Positions 59,913 through 64,000 of a stretch of 64,000 nucleotides of DNA are shown here, piece after piece (position 1 is the stretch's first letter; every line of letters begins with the position of its first letter). The notes under the pieces are model-generated. The model worked only from the letters and a program-made list of their open reading frames with translations, was not told the origin of the DNA and searched no databases. This stretch comes from Panagrolaimus kolymaensis (Eukaryota > Nematoda > Chromadorea > Rhabditida > Panagrolaimidae). The position numbers and the translations under genes were made by a program. The stretch lies in NCBI GenBank assembly GCA_028622995.1, contig JAJQJQ010000005.1:3410001-3474000 (forward strand), in the 5' to 3' direction.

Positions 59913-61389
59913 ATGTTGACTCGAATTTTATTTATTGTTGCTGCAGTCTGTTTCACCTTTACCTATGGTATAACTTTTTAATAATATAAAATATTATTTT
60001 GTTTAATTATATAATTTTATAGGAGCGGTATTTGATCCATATAGTCGTAGATATAATGTTTGTAAAGATTCGATGAGTACTTTATTAAATAAACCATCTG
60101 GGTCTACTTCATGCACATTGATTCAAGGATTAAATAATTTAACAACCAAAGCTGGATTTACTTCAACTGAAAGCACAACTTACACAAGTTGGGTTTCCAC
60201 CATTGAAACCACAATCATCAATAATGTTGCAATTTCAACTTCGCAAGCTAAATTCGAAGCGATTTCAGCTGCATTTGATAAATTTTCACTTGAACAAAAT
60301 ACACTTTGGAATAAAGTTCAATTTTTGAATATTTCCACATGGGGTGCCGTAGCACATGTCACTCGAATTACATCCGACTGGAATATGCAATCATCCCTTG
60401 AACTCATTGTTGCAAACTCAAATAAAGGAAATTGCAAATTATTTGATTTACTTCTTGAAGGTTGTTCAGGAGATTCTGCAAAACACAGTGCTCTCTCCGC
60501 TTTTATTGATTCTGATCTTAAAACCATCGTAATGAATAGTAATACCATGACTCAAACGGAAATTATTTCAGCGATTTATTCCAAATTCCAAACTAAATTC
60601 TTTATTTCAAATCCAACATGGGTTTCATATTTTTCTAGTTTGAATCTCAATGGATATTTTGCTTTTAGTCAATGGAATCAAGTGGCTGTCACATATCAAC
60701 GAACCACAACCATCACAACAACTTTAACTGGATCAGGAATGGATTGTCCATTCATTTTAGCCATGAATAAAACCCTTTCAATGACAACTTATACAAACAC
60801 CCAAAAAGGTTTCATTAAAAATTTAATGAATTATTTCATTCAACAATGGACTACTGTTACCACCGTTGAAGCAAGATTAGCTTTAATTTCAATGAAATTC
60901 TCTGAATCCATTGATTTAAGTTACAGTTATTTCTCTTGCCTTAATTCCATTCAAATTGAAGGATTTGGTTCATGGTATGATCTCATCATCTACAGTTGTC
61001 AAGTAATCTTTTAAAAGCCATATAAAGGAATATTATATTTAATAATGATTTTTTAGAAAACAACTTTACCTCCATCATGTGGTTGTGTTATTCCTACTTT
61101 CGCTCCTGATACTACCACAGCCGCAATTACAACTGCTATGCCTACCACCACCAAAGCTATGGTTGAAACTACCACAGAAGCTATGACGACCACAGAAGCA
61201 GCAACCACCACTGAAGGTCAAATGTCCACAGAAATGCCAACTGAAATGACAACTGAAGTAACAATGGAATGGTCAACAACCGATTCTGCTTCAGAATCAA
61301 CATCAGAAGTAACTTGGGATGCATCATCATTTTCACCCATAACATTCCCATCAACAATGGAAGGATGTTCATGCAGTTGTGAAATGTAG
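59913..61389 (+). CDS. Uncharacterised secreted protein, three-repeat plus Thr-rich tail (copy B)
   Basis: Exons 59913-59967, 60023-61002 and 61057-61389 give 455 residues, the same exon lengths as copy A. The signal peptide and the last exon (Thr-rich, ending CSCSCEM) are identical in protein sequence to copy A. The five visible substitutions are all in exon 2 (copy A to B: MDTLL/MSTLL, CKIF/CKLF, ITNP/ISNP, TWIS/TWVS, QWAT/QWTT). Synonymous changes are also few. Donor of intron 2 is GTAATC, weaker than the GTAAGT of copy A, and the unspliced frame would stop four codons later with loss of the Thr-rich tail. No family recognised; probably a surface-coat, eggshell or glandular secreted protein (inference). 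Confidence 0.85.
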
Positions 61390-61492
61390 ACAGATAAAAT
61401 GTATTTAGTTTTAGTACATATTGGTTTTTCTTTGTATGTTGTTTGGTTTCCCTATCACTCCAAAAAGGTTGAAATAAAACACTACTGACTGC

Positions 61493-63025
61493 TGAAAAGT
61501 TTGTCGTCAAAATGCATAAATAAATTATTTTTAAATTTTAATTTTCAAACTTTTATTAATACACAAAAACAAAAATAAAACAAAGTGAACCGCACATGAA
61601 TTTTGCGGAAAGACCGTAATTAAAAATAGGCAAGGATTGGCTTAAACCAATGAAGTTATTACGACCTCATGATTATTGCAGATGCCCAAAACATAAAAAA
61701 CAATAAAACAAAAAAAACCGTTTTTAGAATGAAAGGAGTGATAATAAAAAAATTACATTAAAAAATAAAGTTGAATTATTTTTTTACGAAAGAATCGTCA
61801 AAGACAAAAGAAGAAGGAAATTCTGAGAGAAAAGAATTAATAATAATTAAAGAAAATAATATTGAAAGAAGATTAACTCTCAAATACAAGAATGCACGCG
61901 TTATCCGGTTCTTTAAAAAGCCAAAAAATTCGAATCTCTAATTTACCAGAAAAAAAATTAATAAAAGGAGTCTAAAAATAAAAAAGATGGTAAAAATTAT
62001 CCCAATAAGGTAAAAACACAATGTCACAAGTTTTTGTTTTTTTTTGCTGCTGCAAAAGACAGCATTGGTTTGAAGGTTTAAACGATGTTAGTTAACTTTC
62101 ATAATTGGTTGGCTTTTTTAAACTAAATTATTTATTATTATTTAACTAAAATTATTATTTATTTATCTACTAAATTTTTGTATAACGAAAAGCTGGATTA
62201 ATTTCAAATTATTTTTTCTTTTCTAATATCGTTAAAGCTTTGACATTGCGTTTTTTACTCTTTTTTGGAAGAATCAATTTTTACCTAAATAAATAAACTT
62301 TGTACAAATTTAAGAGATAGCAAATTATAAATAAAGACGAAGGTTATAGGATTATTGGTGGAAATATTATAAAGGAAAATAAATAAAAACATATTTTCTT
62401 TCTTTTTTGTGGAGGGGAAATACGCGCGTGTTTTTTTGAGTTTTGATAGAATTAAAGCGTCTTTAGATTTATGTAAATAAAATCTTCATAAAATATTTTT
62501 TGATCCCAAAATTATCTTACATGTTTTAAGTAAAAATTTCAAAGACGCTTTTCTCCCATTTTTAAGAGGTTTGGTATATTTTTTTATCGATTAGAGACAT
62601 AAGGTTATAATCAAGCCAGTGATTATTGCATTATTTTTAGTAGGGCACTTTTTTACTTCAACGAACACGGGTTGATTTAAAAAAAAAGATCGAAAGAGAA
62701 CATTGTTTAGGGCGCATTGGGAAATTTTTGAAGAATAAAGGAAGAATTTTTTTAAAAGAAAGACATCTTTTTTTTTATGCCTGTGCGCTACCAAGCACAA
62801 GGTGACCAGAATATTTTTTTTAACAAAATTAAATTAATTAAGAAAGAGACTGATAAATTACTAACTTTTTTGTTACGAAAAAAAGAAAAATGTTGCACAT
62901 TCGGAAATATTGAAATTATTTTTTTGATGAATGAAAGAAAATTGGATTATTTATATTTTTTTGATTTTTGTTTGTTTTTTTCTTTATGGTAGGACGACGA
63001 CAATCGATGACCCATAAATATTATA
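61493..63025. other. Intergenic, AT-rich
   Basis: No supported exon or RNA gene; chance ORFs rich in Phe and Lys only. Confidence 0.45.
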
Positions 63026-63973
63026 TTAAGCATCAAGAATGAGGGGATTCTTTGGTGATGGAATAATTACCGGCATATAAACTTTATTATACATGTGTCG
63101 TTGTTGTTGTTCATGATGAAGTTGTTGGGCATAAGCATGATATTGATTTTGATGATAATGGCTACTTCCATGAGAAGAAGATAAACTTGCTGATGGAGGG
63201 AACCAATGACGAATACAATATTCAATTAAATATGCTAATGCGATATAAACTAATGATAAAATAGTTAAAATTAATAAATATTTAAGTAATACAATAGGAA
63301 AGATAGATTCTAATATGAGATCGGAACAATATGGAAGTCCTTCGCGATAATGAATGGAACAAATTAATGAATTCATTAATTTATCAGCGCTAGCAATTTG
63401 ATGAGCAGTTTGTAAAGCTCCTCGAAGGGTTGGTCGAACAGCTTCAGCAACAAAAGTTCTTGCTAAAAGCATCATAGGAATGGATGCAAATGCAACAAAA
63501 TCCACGATTTTCAAAATATTAACATTGATTCGACGAACATGCGAAATTGGAAGAAGGAAAAGGAAGAAGCAGGATGTGGAAAGCGCCACACACATAGCTC
63601 CAACCGTCATCCAAACATTTTTCTTATAATCCGCAAGTAAATCAAGTTGATGTTGAACTACACGAGTATCAAATCCATGAGGAGTTTGATATTGATTTGG
63701 ATATTTATTTATTAAACGTTGGCTATAATCTTCAAGAGCGGAATATGAATCCAAAAATGATTGCATATAAACTAAATGAGCCACAGCTATTGCAAATAAA
63801 GTAATAAGTTTTAATAAATGAGCATAGAATGACTGAAAAATATAAAATGGAAATTAATAAAATAATAAATAGTTTAAAGTTTAATTTTTCTAGAAAAGTA
63901 CAGTACAGTAATTAAAATTTAAAGATGAAAACTTAGTTACACTCACATCAATGGTGGTAGTAATTAATTTTGA
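63026..63973 (-). CDS. Multi-pass (four-helix) membrane protein, 5' part off the window
   Basis: Two exons are visible: 63947-63973 (27 nt, phase 0 at both ends) and 63026-63832; the gene continues to the right of the window. Four hydrophobic helices are seen: HLLKLITLFAIAVAHLVYM, VWMTVGAMCVALSTSCFFLF, KIVDFVAFASIPMMLLARTF and LLKYLLILTILSLVYIALAY. The loop before the last helix has two Cys (LICSIHYREGLPYC) that may pair. The cytosolic tail is His/Gln/Tyr/Ser-rich (YHQNQYHAYAQQLHHEQQQR) and ends NPLILDA. No family recognised; the four-helix plan with one large loop is compatible with several unrelated families. Confidence 0.7.
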
Positions 63974-64000
63974 CTAAATATCGCTTAATTTTGGTTATTC

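Larger units (their letters stand above)
59707..61492 (+). repeat. Inverted duplication, arm B
   Basis: Reverse-complement partner of 11227-12978. Homology includes the TATA region (TGTGTGAATATAAAAGCAAC at 59824-59843), all three exons and about 100 bp after the stop. Intron 2 differs in sequence and length (54 versus 47-odd nt-scale), in contrast to nearly identical exons. Confidence 0.85.

Overview
The window reads as nuclear DNA of a nematode. The evidence is a major sperm protein gene, an SXP/RAL-2 (DUF148) secreted protein and a Srab-like seven-transmembrane chemoreceptor, together with very AT-rich sequence and many introns of about 45-60 nt with GTAAG/GTATG donors and T-rich TTTTAG/TTTCAG acceptors. 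Several genes have a T-rich acceptor a few bases before the ATG, consistent with spliced-leader trans-splicing. Species and clade cannot be fixed from the sequence alone. All exon structures below were worked out by hand from reading frame, splice phase and consensus sites.

Layout. 1-12 kb is gene-dense and mostly housekeeping: cystinosin (3' part), UFM1, the GTPase GPN3, a secreted matrix metalloproteinase, a TTBK/CK1-like kinase, a decayed trypsin-like protease, an MSP gene and a cytochrome P450 interrupted by one in-frame TGA. 11.2-13 kb carries copy A of an uncharacterised secreted protein; a nearly identical copy B lies at 59.7-61.5 kb in opposite orientation, so the two are arms of a 1.75-kb inverted duplication about 47 kb apart. 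13-26 kb is sparse: a small KR-cleaved secreted peptide precursor, a thrombospondin-1-like secreted protein and one unrecognised gene. 26.5-30.4 kb is a PAIP1 homologue with a PAM2 motif and MIF4G domain. 34-38 kb holds the SXP/RAL-2 gene, a type I membrane protein and a Gln-rich protein. At 41.8-45.1 kb a complete seven-exon hyaluronidase/chondroitin hydrolase gene lies, on the opposite strand, inside the first intron of an AhpC/TSA-like gene that has lost its redox cysteines and ends in a CaaX box. At 45.4-48.3 kb are two paralogous membrane micropeptides (38 and 42 aa) sharing an intron position. At 49-53 kb are the chemoreceptor and a second small secreted peptide precursor. 53-64 kb holds a 92-bp-arm hairpin element, a 45-bp minisatellite, an LRR-like gene, copy B and a four-transmembrane protein that runs off the right edge.

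Functional grouping. Adjacent genes mostly look independent and no operon is evident. The MSP and TTBK-like kinase genes, both from families usually expressed in nematode sperm, sit close together. The most novel material is the micropeptide pair, the inverted duplication of a three-repeat secreted protein, the nested gene and the redox-dead AhpC/TSA protein.
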